Of a stretch of 56,111 bases of DNA, positions 8,185 through 15,951 are shown piece after piece. How positions within the stretch are numbered: position 1 is the first letter of the stretch; every line of letters begins with the position of its first letter. A program made the translations under genes and the position numbers. Origin of the DNA: Candidatus Nitrosopumilus sp. (GTDB taxonomy: Archaea > Thermoproteota > Nitrososphaeria > Nitrososphaerales > Nitrosopumilaceae); contig JAOTSS010000004.1 in the NCBI GenBank assembly GCA_029864805.1, positions 1 to 56,111 of the forward strand. Reading direction: 5' to 3'. A model generated the notes under the pieces. That model was not told the DNA's origin. It made no database searches and was given only the letters and a program-made list of their open reading frames with translations.

Positions 8185-8361
8185 GTGGTTCTAATATGGA
8201 TTGGCATTGCAGTTGGAATTTTGCTTGTGGCAATCTTGATTGTAAAGGCTAGAAAGACTAACCCTCGCGAAATTGCTGGAATGACAATGCGTTGCAAAAA
8301 GTGCGGTACTGATACTGGCGGCATGGCATGCCCCAAATGTAACAAAACATTTGGAGTTTAG
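8185..8361 (+). CDS. Small membrane-anchored zinc-ribbon protein
   Basis: 58 residues from GTG. An N-terminal transmembrane helix (residues 2-19, I-W-I-G-I-A-V-G-I-L-L-V-A-I-L-I-V) is followed by a short basic linker and a C-terminal zinc ribbon: R-C-K-K-C-G-T at about 38-44 and A-C-P-K-C-N-K at about 48-54. The frame has a stop just upstream, so the GTG is the only good start. No partner gene is evident. The function is unknown; a small metal-binding membrane adaptor is likely. Confidence 0.65.
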   Translation: MVLIWIGIAVGILLVAILIVKARKTNPREIAGMTMRCKKCGTDTGGMACPKCNKTFGV

Positions 8362-8408
8362 ATTTGACACTTGTCTCTTGAATCATTTTCTAAACTATGC
8401 AAAACTAT

Positions 8409-8453
8409 GCAGTTTTTAAAAACTGCTTGATTTGGTGTTGACTATTAGTCAAC
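8409..8453. repeat. Two adjacent perfect palindromes
   Basis: GCAGTTTTT/AAAAACTGC (8409-8426, 9+9 with no spacer) is followed by GTTGACT-att-AGTCAAC (8437-8453). They lie just after the stop of the small membrane zinc-ribbon gene and may act as a bidirectional terminator or as protein-binding sites. Confidence 0.8.
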
Positions 8454-8454
8454 A

Positions 8455-8700
8455 TTGGACTGATCAGAATCCCCATGGAGGTTGATTGCCTAATGTAAAG
8501 TATGGAATTAGTTGAGCAAGACACGAAAGCCGAAAGAACTACACATTGTAAAGAAAACAAAAGTTGTCAGGACACTTTTTGGCATACCATCCAGGGGGCA
8601 TTAAATGGAGCGCTGTTATAGTATCCCAGCACAACGTGCGTGGGGATATAGTTAAGGTGTGTAGAAACATACCTACGTGGAACTGTAAAACAAAAAGATG
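8455..8700 (+). other. Candidate structured RNA or tiny gene region
   Basis: Several local hairpins follow one another: AAAAGT/ACTTTT around 8562-8580, a long TATCCC/GGGATA stem with an inner GCAC/GTGC (8622-8648), and AGGTGTGT-agaa-ACATACCT (8655-8674, one wobble). The same stretch also contains a 39-codon frame (8502-8621, ATG start) with two Cys, whose stop lies at the foot of the long stem. Either a structured RNA of about 200 nt or a tiny gene with a structured tail would fit. No known RNA was recognised. Confidence 0.3.
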
Positions 8701-8755
8701 ATTTTTTTACGATAGACAAGAAAGTGAATTGAGTTAATGAAAAAACTACAAGATT

Positions 8756-9532
8756 TTAAGCCCATGTAATGATTTTATAATCTTTCCTATAGAATCCCAA
8801 AAACATACCAAGAGTAAACCTTGGAGTATTGCCCGTTATTTCTGTAACTTTGTGATAATAGTTAGGGTTCATGACAACTAGATCTCCTGCGTTAAAACTG
8901 GACATCTTACAGGCTTCACTGGAGTTAACCACTTTTGATGAATAGCCAAAGTCGATATTTCGAAACTTCTCATCCTCTTTTTTCCACTGTTTATTGTACA
9001 TGACTAAATCTCCCCCGCTCTCTGATTCTTGCAGATGAAGTATGCAGGATAATTGACAGTCTATGTCTGACAACGCATATTCTTTTCCCTCGTATCGGAC
9101 ATTGTCCTTATGGACTGGAACTGATTTTCCTTTTTCATGCATTCTAATTACAGCTGGAGAATAATCATTTTTGAATTCCCTGGCAAGAGAAATCGAATGG
9201 TTTGGAAACTTGCTGCTAATGGATTCACAGATGTGTGTTATTGGGTTTTTTATCCCATCAAAGATTTTCTCAAATTCTCTTTGAGCGTCCTTTGCATCCT
9301 CAAAGTATTTTTTCTTGTTAGTTGTGTGAGACATTAGGAAAGGACCTATGTGTTTTAATTTTCCATTTTGAAAAGCACTCTGCTTGTAATTTCTTATTCT
9401 ACCTGCTATCATTTGGCAATTTCTCTCATCGTAAAAATTACGAATTACTATTGCAGGAATTTTGTCTGATAGAATGGATTCCAAATTGATTTTATTGAGT
9501 TGTGAATATCTTAACACTAATGGTTCCCACAC
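8756..9532 (-). CDS. 2-oxoglutarate/Fe(II)-dependent oxygenase
   Basis: 258 residues from GTG. The iron and cosubstrate ligands of the prolyl-4-hydroxylase-like double-stranded beta-helix are visible: V-P-V-H-K-D-N (about residues 138-144, the HxD pair), a distal H in N-P-N-Y-Y-H-K-V (around 225) and the 2OG-binding Arg in T-P-R-F-T-L-G shortly after. The GTG start lies inside the TAG stop of the upstream 95-residue gene, so the two are translationally coupled. These enzymes hydroxylate proteins or small molecules; the substrate is unknown here, and the coupled small protein is the obvious candidate partner. Confidence 0.85.
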   Translation of the reverse strand: MWEPLVLRYSQLNKINLESILSDKIPAIVIRNFYDERNCQMIAGRIRNYKQSAFQNGKLKHIGPFLMSHTTNKKKYFEDAKDAQREFEKIFDGIKNPITHICESISSKFPNHSISLAREFKNDYSPAVIRMHEKGKSVPVHKDNVRYEGKEYALSDIDCQLSCILHLQESESGGDLVMYNKQWKKEDEKFRNIDFGYSSKVVNSSEACKMSSFNAGDLVVMNPNYYHKVTEITGNTPRFTLGMFLGFYRKDYKIITWA

Positions 9533-9819
9533 TAGTATCCACCAGCCCCTGAGTGGGACACTTTTGCCAAAATAACTCCTGATTCATCTCTTTGGTTCAC
9601 CTCACATTTGAGAAATGCATCAACCACACATGTTTTCAACGATTCCTCGTCCCAATCGCTTTGATTTTGAGGTAATCCAGGTAGATCAGCTGATGACATG
9701 ATTATCTTTTCAGAGTCTGAATAATCCTGCTTGTTTCCATCCTTTCTATGAGTCACGTTAAGGACAAAAGAATTGGCAGATAATACTTTGGAACCGTTTC
9801 CCCATATTATGTCAGTCAT
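9532..9819 (-). CDS. Small protein with Gly-rich C-terminus, coupled to oxygenase
   Basis: 95 residues from ATG. It has no transmembrane segment, two cysteines (about residues 63 and 71) and ends in S-H-S-G-A-G-G-Y. Its stop codon overlaps the start of the 2OG-Fe(II) oxygenase gene, so the two are made together. The order small protein, then modifying enzyme, and the Gly-rich tail are reminiscent of substrate/modifier pairs, but this is inference: no leader or cleavage motif of a known peptide class is seen. I do not recognise the family. Confidence 0.6.
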   Translation of the reverse strand: MTDIIWGNGSKVLSANSFVLNVTHRKDGNKQDYSDSEKIIMSSADLPGLPQNQSDWDEESLKTCVVDAFLKCEVNQRDESGVILAKVSHSGAGGY

Positions 9820-10088
9820 GATTTGTTTTGATTTTATTAAGATATTAGAATATCCTACATGATGATTATTTTGGCACTAGAATAATTTATTCATAAATAA
9901 TTGATTTTAAAACATTTGAGGTATTCGAATTGTTTACAATGACAATGAAGCAGGAGGAGAATCAGATGATTGAAGCATTCACTCAGTTTGTATACTTCTT
10001 TGAAAATTCTTTTAGAACGTAATGGTTAGGATTTCCTTAGATGAAAATTCTGTATGCTATAAAAAATTGCTATTTATACAAACCATGC
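9820..10088. other. Intergenic gap with a possible 18-residue peptide
   Basis: No normal gene is seen. A tiny frame at 9966-10022 on the plus strand starts with ATG 8 bases after 'aggagga', a good ribosome-binding site, and encodes an aromatic-rich peptide beginning M-I-E-A-F-T-Q-F. Whether it is translated is unknown. Confidence 0.25.
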
Positions 10089-10790
10089 TCAAAGTGAATT
10101 TACGTATTCACGTAACTTTTGAGTTTTTTCTTCTACTGACAAAGGCAATAGTTCTTGCATCATCGACTTCATTTCAAATCGTTTAGCATCTTTTTCTTCA
10201 TCAGACAATGATTCCAATTGTACTTTCATGGACATAAAATGCATGATCATCTTTGCTCTTTCGTCAAGGGACAATGCAAAGAATGCGTCTTTAACTTCAC
10301 CCCATTGTTGCTTTTTGGTTTCTCTCTCTTCCGGAGTTAGATCAGCATAATGATCTTTCCATTTTTTGTCTGATCCTTTATCAGAATGTTTGGAATGTTT
10401 CCAATTATCTTTTGATACCCAATCTGAAACATATAGTGCTTCTCCACTTCCGGCATCAACTACAACCTTATGAAAAATATCATCATTTGCCAATACACCA
10501 ATCTTGTACACGAGAAATCCCTGAACAACATCTAGCTTGCCCCACATTGCTTTTCCGTTTTCAACGGAATTCTCAGATACTGCCATGGCTACGCTAAGTG
10601 CAATTGCTGCTTTATCAAAATAATCATCAGAGTCTTCAGCGATTGCAATGGTTCCGGAAATTTCCGGGATTTGGAATTGACCATATTCAGCACTGACATC
10701 AATTGGAGAAAATGAAATTAGAGTAATTGCAAAAATGCTTACAGCAACTATTACGGGAATGGTAATTTTGGTTTTTGGGATTTTAGCCAA
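10089..10790 (-). CDS. Exported PepSY-like domain protein
   Basis: 233 residues. An N-terminal signal or anchor helix (residues 10-32) is followed by an extracytoplasmic domain. Residues about 68-122 look like a PepSY domain: a helix of A-L-S-V-A-M-A-V-S, the central Y-K-I-G-V-L-A and the final D-A-G-S-G-E-A-L-Y-V-S-D. A long charged helical region rich in K, E and D follows, with repeated D-L-T-P-E-E-R, S-L-D-E-R and S-L-S-D-E-E elements like the LTxEq/Spy periplasmic-chaperone type. PepSY domains often inhibit peptidases or bind ligands outside the membrane. It has no close partner gene. Confidence 0.7.
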   Translation of the reverse strand: MAKIPKTKITIPVIVAVSIFAITLISFSPIDVSAEYGQFQIPEISGTIAIAEDSDDYFDKAAIALSVAMAVSENSVENGKAMWGKLDVVQGFLVYKIGVLANDDIFHKVVVDAGSGEALYVSDWVSKDNWKHSKHSDKGSDKKWKDHYADLTPEERETKKQQWGEVKDAFFALSLDERAKMIMHFMSMKVQLESLSDEEKDAKRFEMKSMMQELLPLSVEEKTQKLREYVNSL

Positions 10791-10984
10791 GTAATGATTT
10801 CAAATTTTTATCTAATATAACCATCTCTGCTGATTTTTATAGTGGTAATTCTAAAAGAAATAAAATTGTCTGATTTGTCATGTATGCAAGTAATATGACA
10901 CTCTGTTTTTAATGAAAAATCAATCTTTTAACACTAGTCATTTCACGAAATTCAATTGATATACTAGAATTAAAAATTTCAATC

Positions 10985-11083
10985 ATGGTGATGAAACTTG
11001 ATGAGAGAAAAACAGTTCTTGCAGGATTATTAATTACACTTGGAATTACAATACTTGAGGATTTATTCTTACTACATTCCTGA
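10985..11083 (+). CDS. Tiny one-helix membrane peptide
   Basis: 32 residues from ATG, M-V-M-K-L-D-E-R-K-T followed by one hydrophobic helix (A-G-L-L-I-T-L-G-I-T-I-L). The sharp charge/hydrophobic pattern makes a real small membrane peptide plausible, but there is no homology evidence. It precedes two other small genes on the same strand. Confidence 0.35.
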   Translation: MVMKLDERKTVLAGLLITLGITILEDLFLLHS

Positions 11084-11142
11084 TGCCCGAATGCAGAGAT
11101 GTAATATGCTAAGTGTAGAAAAATATCAATTAAGGCAAATTC

Positions 11143-11379
11143 ATGACTCTAAATTGGTCCAAGTTTAAATTCTTTGATTGGATTCCAACTGTAATCAGAT
11201 TACAATCAGTTAAAGATGATGATTGGCAAATAGTTCGTAAGTCAATGCTGAAAACATCTTTAGAATTCAAGTATGCAGTTTTACAAAAATGGCTTGAGAG
11301 AAACAAATACTCTGAAAAATCCAAAGTACAGACTCAAAATTATATGCAAGCATTAAGACGAAGTGGTCTAATTGAATAA
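11143..11379 (+). CDS. Small basic hypothetical protein
   Basis: 78 residues from ATG, rich in Lys, Arg and Trp and predicted helical (for example F-K-Y-A-V-L-Q-K-W-L-E-R-N-K-Y). It ends in M-Q-A-L-R-R-S-G-L-I-E, which looks like the recognition helix and wing of a compact DNA-binding domain, but this is weak. Its end overlaps the start of the next gene by 8 bases, suggesting one unit. Confidence 0.55.
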   Translation: MTLNWSKFKFFDWIPTVIRLQSVKDDDWQIVRKSMLKTSLEFKYAVLQKWLERNKYSEKSKVQTQNYMQALRRSGLIE

Positions 11380-11617
11380 TCTGATAATAATTACAGTTGT
11401 AATTGTAGTTGCAATTATTATTGGAATTATGGGAAATTCAAATTACCAAGAGGTTGCATCAATACGTGACCAAAGGAATCTTCAACTGACATTAGATGAT
11501 TGTAAAAGATTATTCGGTATAGGATTAGATCGTGTAGATTGTTTTGATAAATCAATTAATGCATTTGGAACTGAGGAACAAAAACTACAATGGCAAGTAG
11601 GATATTTCAATCCCTAA
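11372..11617 (+). CDS. Small membrane-anchored protein
   Basis: 81 residues from a TTG that overlaps the upstream stop. One N-terminal transmembrane helix (residues 3-20, I-I-I-T-V-V-I-V-V-A-I-I-I-G-I-M-G) is followed by an external segment with two Cys (about 44 and 57) separated by F-G-I-G-L-D-R-V, which could form a disulfide. The function is unknown; the coupled upstream basic protein would sit on the cytoplasmic side. Confidence 0.55.
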   Translation: MNNLIIITVVIVVAIIIGIMGNSNYQEVASIRDQRNLQLTLDDCKRLFGIGLDRVDCFDKSINAFGTEEQKLQWQVGYFNP

Positions 11618-11661
11618 CCTAATGTGGAATTTGCTTTAAATCACAGTATAGATAAAATTTT

Positions 11662-12576
11662 TTATTTTTTCAATAAAGGATCATTTTCTTTTATCTCTGA
11701 GATTACTTTGGGAATTCCTTCTTGGTAGCTAGAATACTTGAAAGAATATATTTTTGAAATCTTCTTGTTGGATACCTTCATTGATGTGGTAAGGAGCTTA
11801 ACCAGATCAGATCCTAAAACTGCCTTTGCCAGAAACGCAGGAACATTCCCCGGATGCTTCACTCCCAATTCATCTGCAGTAAAGTTGACAAAATCCCTGA
11901 AAAGTGCAGGGGCGGAATCAGCCACAATGAATGATTCTCCAAATGCCTGTTTTTCCATAATTGCAATCATGCTTCCAACTGCGTCATCCACATTTACAAA
12001 TCCTTTGAAATATTTTCCAGCGCTGGGTAACCTGAAGGATTTTTTTTGAAGTCTTTTGACTAGAATATCATAAAACCATCCTTTTGAACCGTAGACATCT
12101 CCAAAATAAACCACGGAAAAATCAATTCCGTTATCCTGGCATTTTTTCCTCAGATATTTTTCAGCTTCCAGTCGGATTTTTACAAATTTGGTATCTGGAC
12201 TGCGCGGACTGGATTCATCAATTATTTTCTTGCCAGGATCACCGAATACTCCCAAGCCTGAAACGTATATGATTGACTTTGTCTTTACGTTAACTGCCTC
12301 AAAAAGATTTTTTGTCCCGTTCAGGTTCACCCTTTCCAAAACTTTGGAATTTTTTTCCAGTGGCGTATGTGATGCCAAATGAAAGACACAGTCAAAATCC
12401 TTTCCTTCAAAATTCAAACTCGAATCAGTTAGATCACCTGTAATCTCATCTGTTTTTATTTCCGTATGCTTTCCATCCCTCACAAGAGTGGACACTGAAT
12501 ATTTTTTTTCAACTAATGCAGATACAAGTCTGGAACCGATAAAGCCAGTCGCACCTGTAACTAGAACTGACTTCAT
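11662..12576 (-). CDS. NAD-dependent epimerase/dehydratase
   Basis: 304 residues, an extended short-chain dehydrogenase. The NAD(P) motif T-G-A-T-G-F-I-G-S-R-L is at residues 7-17. The catalytic Tyr/Lys pair of the standard YxxxK is replaced: the corresponding stretch is V-K-I-R-L-E-A-E-K-Y-L, with a Lys but no clear Tyr. Downstream V-V-Y-F-G-D-V-Y-G and F-V-N-V-D-D-A-V match the sugar-nucleotide epimerase family. The missing Tyr suggests an atypical subfamily, as in complex I subunit NDUFA9-like proteins. The substrate is unknown. Confidence 0.8.
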   Translation of the reverse strand: MKSVLVTGATGFIGSRLVSALVEKKYSVSTLVRDGKHTEIKTDEITGDLTDSSLNFEGKDFDCVFHLASHTPLEKNSKVLERVNLNGTKNLFEAVNVKTKSIIYVSGLGVFGDPGKKIIDESSPRSPDTKFVKIRLEAEKYLRKKCQDNGIDFSVVYFGDVYGSKGWFYDILVKRLQKKSFRLPSAGKYFKGFVNVDDAVGSMIAIMEKQAFGESFIVADSAPALFRDFVNFTADELGVKHPGNVPAFLAKAVLGSDLVKLLTTSMKVSNKKISKIYSFKYSSYQEGIPKVISEIKENDPLLKK

Positions 12577-12865
12577 AGTTACATTGTAAAAACAACAGAT
12601 TTAATGTTTCAAGAATACGCGCATAATGCTAATTTTTCAGAGATGATAAATCAAAAAATTCAGGATGCCAATGTTTCTTTGACACCCATTAGAATTGTTT
12701 CTCGATCAAATGAATCGGGATTTATTTTCCGCTTGTAAACTAGCTAGCTCATTTCTATTTTTCAGTTCAAGATGATTGCATAAAAGTCCCTTTTCTTTTT
12801 TAAAAAATTAGCACTAGCACACTTTGGTTTAACTCTTTAAATTTCAAAAAAGAATCAATAGAATA
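12577..12865. other. Intergenic region, divergent promoters
   Basis: Holds the promoters of the epimerase (minus) and of the sensor-like paralogue 2 (plus); a short A+T-rich run lies at 12830-12860. Nothing else is seen. Confidence 0.4.
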
Positions 12866-13279
12866 ATGAGTATTCTTAAAGAGGAAAAAATCGACTATTC
12901 GATGCAAAGATTATGTGACAACATTTTAGGACTTGAGAATGTGAGGTTCGCAGGCCTGATTAGTAATTTTGGAAATTTGTATGTAGGAGGATTCAAAGAC
13001 GGAATCACTCCATATGAAAATGATAAAGCAAGGAGGTCGATGTACATGAAATTTGCCTTAGAGTCAAATTTTAGAAAAGATTTTGACGATTCCTTTGGTG
13101 CCTTCAAATATTCTACCATACAAAGGGAAAAAGTATCCATTCTAACAATAAACATATGCAGTTACCTTCTTTTGGTTTTTGTAGAACCAGATGTTGATCT
13201 TCATACACTAGCAGGCAGAATCCAATCTATGATTGACGAGAATGAAAGTGATGATAATAAAAAACAAAACCTTGATTGA
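12866..13279 (+). CDS. Thaumarchaeal sensor-like family, paralogue 2
   Basis: 137 residues from ATG. The core R-F-A-G-L-I-S-N-F-G-N-L-Y-V-G-G-F-K-D-G-I-T-P-type stretch (residues about 30-52) aligns with the proteins at 7709 and 44865. A long amphipathic helix, a strand pair around I-L-T-I-N-I-C-S-Y-L-L-L-V-F-V and a final helix complete a roadblock-like alpha-beta pattern. Cytosolic; possible signalling adaptor, as for its paralogues. Stand-alone gene. Confidence 0.65.
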   Translation: MSILKEEKIDYSMQRLCDNILGLENVRFAGLISNFGNLYVGGFKDGITPYENDKARRSMYMKFALESNFRKDFDDSFGAFKYSTIQREKVSILTINICSYLLLVFVEPDVDLHTLAGRIQSMIDENESDDNKKQNLD

Positions 13280-13732
13280 ATTTATTTTTATAAACCTTGT
13301 AAATTAAATTACAGTTTATGAACGGCATATTTTCGGATAGAGGACGGCATTAATTGATGTAATTAAAAAGAGGTTTTTGTGGATTGTAATTAAAACCAAT
13401 ATTTTTTCATAATATCGTTTATGATTAATACAATATTATAACGATGATGTTTTGCTAAATTATATTGGATGCCCATGAAAAATTTTGATCAATATGTTAT
13501 GTGCTGATGAACCAAGACAATAACAAAAAATTGAAAACTATAACATATGAAAATTAGCACTAGGCGGTCTAGATATTTTTATTTAAATTCCAAAAACCGT
13601 AAGGCAATAAGGATATGATGCAAAAAGAAACAGAAAATGACTCAGTTATTTTGTATTTTACGAATACTTTAACTCAAAGGATTATTGAAGCGACAAATGA
13701 TGTTTTAGAACATATTCTGGAGGGGCAAACTA
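13280..13732. other. Intergenic region before uspA
   Basis: A+T-rich with several short direct and inverted repeats, for example around 13370-13440 ('aattaaaa' and 'aatat' runs). A plus-strand frame (13615-13851) overlaps the uspA gene out of frame and is judged a shadow. No gene or RNA is recognised. Confidence 0.4.
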
Positions 13733-14197
13733 TTGTACAAAAACATTCTAGTTCCACATGCAGGAACCACTGCAGGAAACAAGGCATTAGCATATGCAAA
13801 GGAGATGGCAAAGAAACATCAATCAAAAATAACCCTTTTACATGTAGTTGAGAAAATACATCTTCCTGCTTCTATTGGATTTAGTTACAAAAGAAAGGCG
13901 TGGGCAAAGGATATACAGAATGCACAAAAAGAGATGAAAAATGAAATGCATGAAAAACTAACGGAACTTGCTAACCGACTCAAAAAAGAAGATATTTCAG
14001 TTGCAGTAAAAGTCATCCATGGGTATCCAGATGAGGAGATAATTCGAATAATCAAAGAAAACAGTTTTGATACTGTTATAATGGCAAAACGACGTAAATT
14101 GCCTGGACTAAAGGCAATATTGCAACTTGGCAGCGTGTCAAGAAAGGTGCTTGAGAGGGCATCCTGTCCGGTAATGCTAATTGATGGAGCAAAATAA
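13733..14197 (+). CDS. Universal stress protein UspA family
   Basis: 154 residues from TTG, the normal length. It begins M-Y-K-N-I-L-V-P-H-A-G (typical first strand), has the strand I-T-L-L-H-V-V-E, and ends with the ATP-binding block M-A-K-R-R-K then G-L-K-A-I-L-Q-L-G-S-V-S-R-K-V and C-P-V-M-L-I. The glycine-rich G-x2-G-x9-GS motif is somewhat altered. First gene of a likely operon with a 72-residue protein and an ion permease; UspA domains often regulate neighbouring transporters. Confidence 0.88.
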   Translation: MYKNILVPHAGTTAGNKALAYAKEMAKKHQSKITLLHVVEKIHLPASIGFSYKRKAWAKDIQNAQKEMKNEMHEKLTELANRLKKEDISVAVKVIHGYPDEEIIRIIKENSFDTVIMAKRRKLPGLKAILQLGSVSRKVLERASCPVMLIDGAK

Positions 14198-14402
14198 CAC
14201 CCTGTTTCAAATCCTTAAAGAAAAGATAGGCAATACCGCGAATGTAGTTGAAGACTATGGCGGATATGAGATTACAGTAATTGAGAATGAAAAGTTTCCT
14301 TGGGCTGAGATCTTTTCACTTCTTTTGGATTCGGGATTTCAAGTCTGGATTGACAAAAAGAATTCCCACATACAGATACTCTCAAAACCTGAGGTAAACT
14401 AG
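14184..14402 (+). CDS. Small hypothetical protein between uspA and permease
   Basis: 72 residues from ATG (a TTG one codon earlier is also possible); it overlaps the end of uspA by 14 bases and ends 5 bases before the permease. It is acidic and alpha-beta, with E-D-Y-G-G-Y-E-I-T-V-I-E-N and S-H-I-Q-I-L-S-K. Position suggests a small regulatory subunit of the transporter system; no family is recognised. Confidence 0.6.
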   Translation: MEQNNTLFQILKEKIGNTANVVEDYGGYEITVIENEKFPWAEIFSLLLDSGFQVWIDKKNSHIQILSKPEVN

Positions 14403-14407
14403 TAATC

Positions 14408-15811
14408 ATGATTCCAAAGTACGTTCTGTACCCAATTATTCTTGGATGTATCTCAGTAACTGTCAGTTTTGCCGGACTCAACGCAGAGCAGATTGCAGCA
14501 GTGACGATATTTGCATCCCTCATTGTGGGCACGTTACTCTTCTGGAGATTCAGGCTTGCGTTTGCACTTGTAGGCGTTGCACTGATGTTGGGATTGGGGT
14601 TACTTAACACCGATACCATGATCGAGTTTGCGGGATTTGACATGATTCTATTTCTGGTAGGGATGATGATCGTTGTAGGGTATTTGGAGGAGAAAAAATT
14701 CTTTGAGCACCTTCTTGGAAAAATAATGAAGGGTGTCGGACCAAATCCTGTAAAATTGGTGATAATTTTGATGCTTCTTTCTGCACTGTTTGCGGCATTG
14801 GTTGACGAGGTAACCTCAATTCTATTTATGACTGCAACGGTTTTGCATCTTACCGGGAAGCTGAAGATGGGCGCAATCCCACTTGTAATGATGACAGTGT
14901 TTGCAACAAACATTGGAAGCAGCGCTACCGTCGTTGGAAACCCTGTGGGCGTATTGATTGCAATGAGGGCAGAGCTGACATTCATGGAGTTTCTCAGATG
15001 GGCCACACCCATCTCAATTGCAGGGCTGAGTGTTGCAATCCCATTATGTCTACTATACTTTAGAAAGTACATCCGACAGATGGGAGATGCATTACGTTCG
15101 CAAAAAGCCGAGGACGTACTGATCGAAAGTAGTACGACATCCGGAGTAGAGGTGACATCACAAAAAGAGAGTTTCAAGGTTCCCTGGATCATTTTCATAG
15201 GTACAATCGCTGCCCTTGTAGCTCATAGTCCAATAGAAGAGGTCTTGGGTCTTGAAAAAAATGTATTATTGCCAGGAGTCGCATTTGCGGCAGCAGGAAT
15301 AGTGTTGTTTCTAAACCACAACAAGGCACGAGAGATGGTAGAAAAGCGTGTGGATTGGTGGACATTGGCATTCTTCATCTTTTTGTTTGCATCCGTGGGT
15401 ACAATGAAGATGCTTGGTGTCACTACGGTACTGGCAGAGGGCATGTATGATGTCAGCGGAAACGATGAGATGAGCCTATTCTTTATCTTTGTACCCGTGG
15501 TCAGTATACTCAGCGCACTGATGGACAACGTGCTTGCAGTGGCCACATTCATCCCAGTGGTTCACGAGTTTGGAGATCTTGGAGTGGATAACTATCCGTT
15601 CTGGTGGGCAATGCTGTTTGGCGGGACGTTCTTTGGCAACCTTACACTCATTGGCAGCACTGCAAACATCGTGGCAATTGGAATGTTTGAGAGGAGAAAA
15701 CGTGGAAACATCTCGCTGAAGGAATGGATAAAGCCAGGTGCGGTAATCTCGATTCCCACGATGATTGTTGCAACCATACTTGTGTACATTCAGATGCCTC
15801 TGATGCCATAG
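14408..15811 (+). CDS. ArsB/NhaD-type ion permease (SLC13-like)
   Basis: 467 residues with about 11 hydrophobic segments. Signatures of the ion transporter superfamily (NhaD Na+/H+ antiporters, ArsB) are seen: V-D-E-V-T-S-I-L-F near residue 133 and N-I-G-S-S-A-T-V-V-G-N-P near 170 in the first half, and M-D-N-V-L-A-V-A-T-F near 372 and N-L-T-L-I-G-S-T-A-N near 415 in the second half, i.e. the duplicated hairpin motif. Transports an anion or exchanges Na+ for H+ across the membrane. The gene uses more G/C-rich codons than its neighbours. It is preceded by uspA, a likely regulator. Confidence 0.85.
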   Translation: MIPKYVLYPIILGCISVTVSFAGLNAEQIAAVTIFASLIVGTLLFWRFRLAFALVGVALMLGLGLLNTDTMIEFAGFDMILFLVGMMIVVGYLEEKKFFEHLLGKIMKGVGPNPVKLVIILMLLSALFAALVDEVTSILFMTATVLHLTGKLKMGAIPLVMMTVFATNIGSSATVVGNPVGVLIAMRAELTFMEFLRWATPISIAGLSVAIPLCLLYFRKYIRQMGDALRSQKAEDVLIESSTTSGVEVTSQKESFKVPWIIFIGTIAALVAHSPIEEVLGLEKNVLLPGVAFAAAGIVLFLNHNKAREMVEKRVDWWTLAFFIFLFASVGTMKMLGVTTVLAEGMYDVSGNDEMSLFFIFVPVVSILSALMDNVLAVATFIPVVHEFGDLGVDNYPFWWAMLFGGTFFGNLTLIGSTANIVAIGMFERRKRGNISLKEWIKPGAVISIPTMIVATILVYIQMPLMP

Positions 15812-15951
15812 GTAGCAAAACATTTGAAAAGCAGCTAATCAAACTGCGTTTCGATATTTGTAATTGCTTCTCTTCTTTTCTTCCAACAATTGAATCACTG
15901 AAATGTCAATCAACTATCTAAACAATTCTCTCTAAGAGAGTTCGACTACCG

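Noticed and set aside
13615..13851. 78-codon frame before uspA
   Set aside because: Overlaps uspA out of frame; the UspA frame carries all family motifs.
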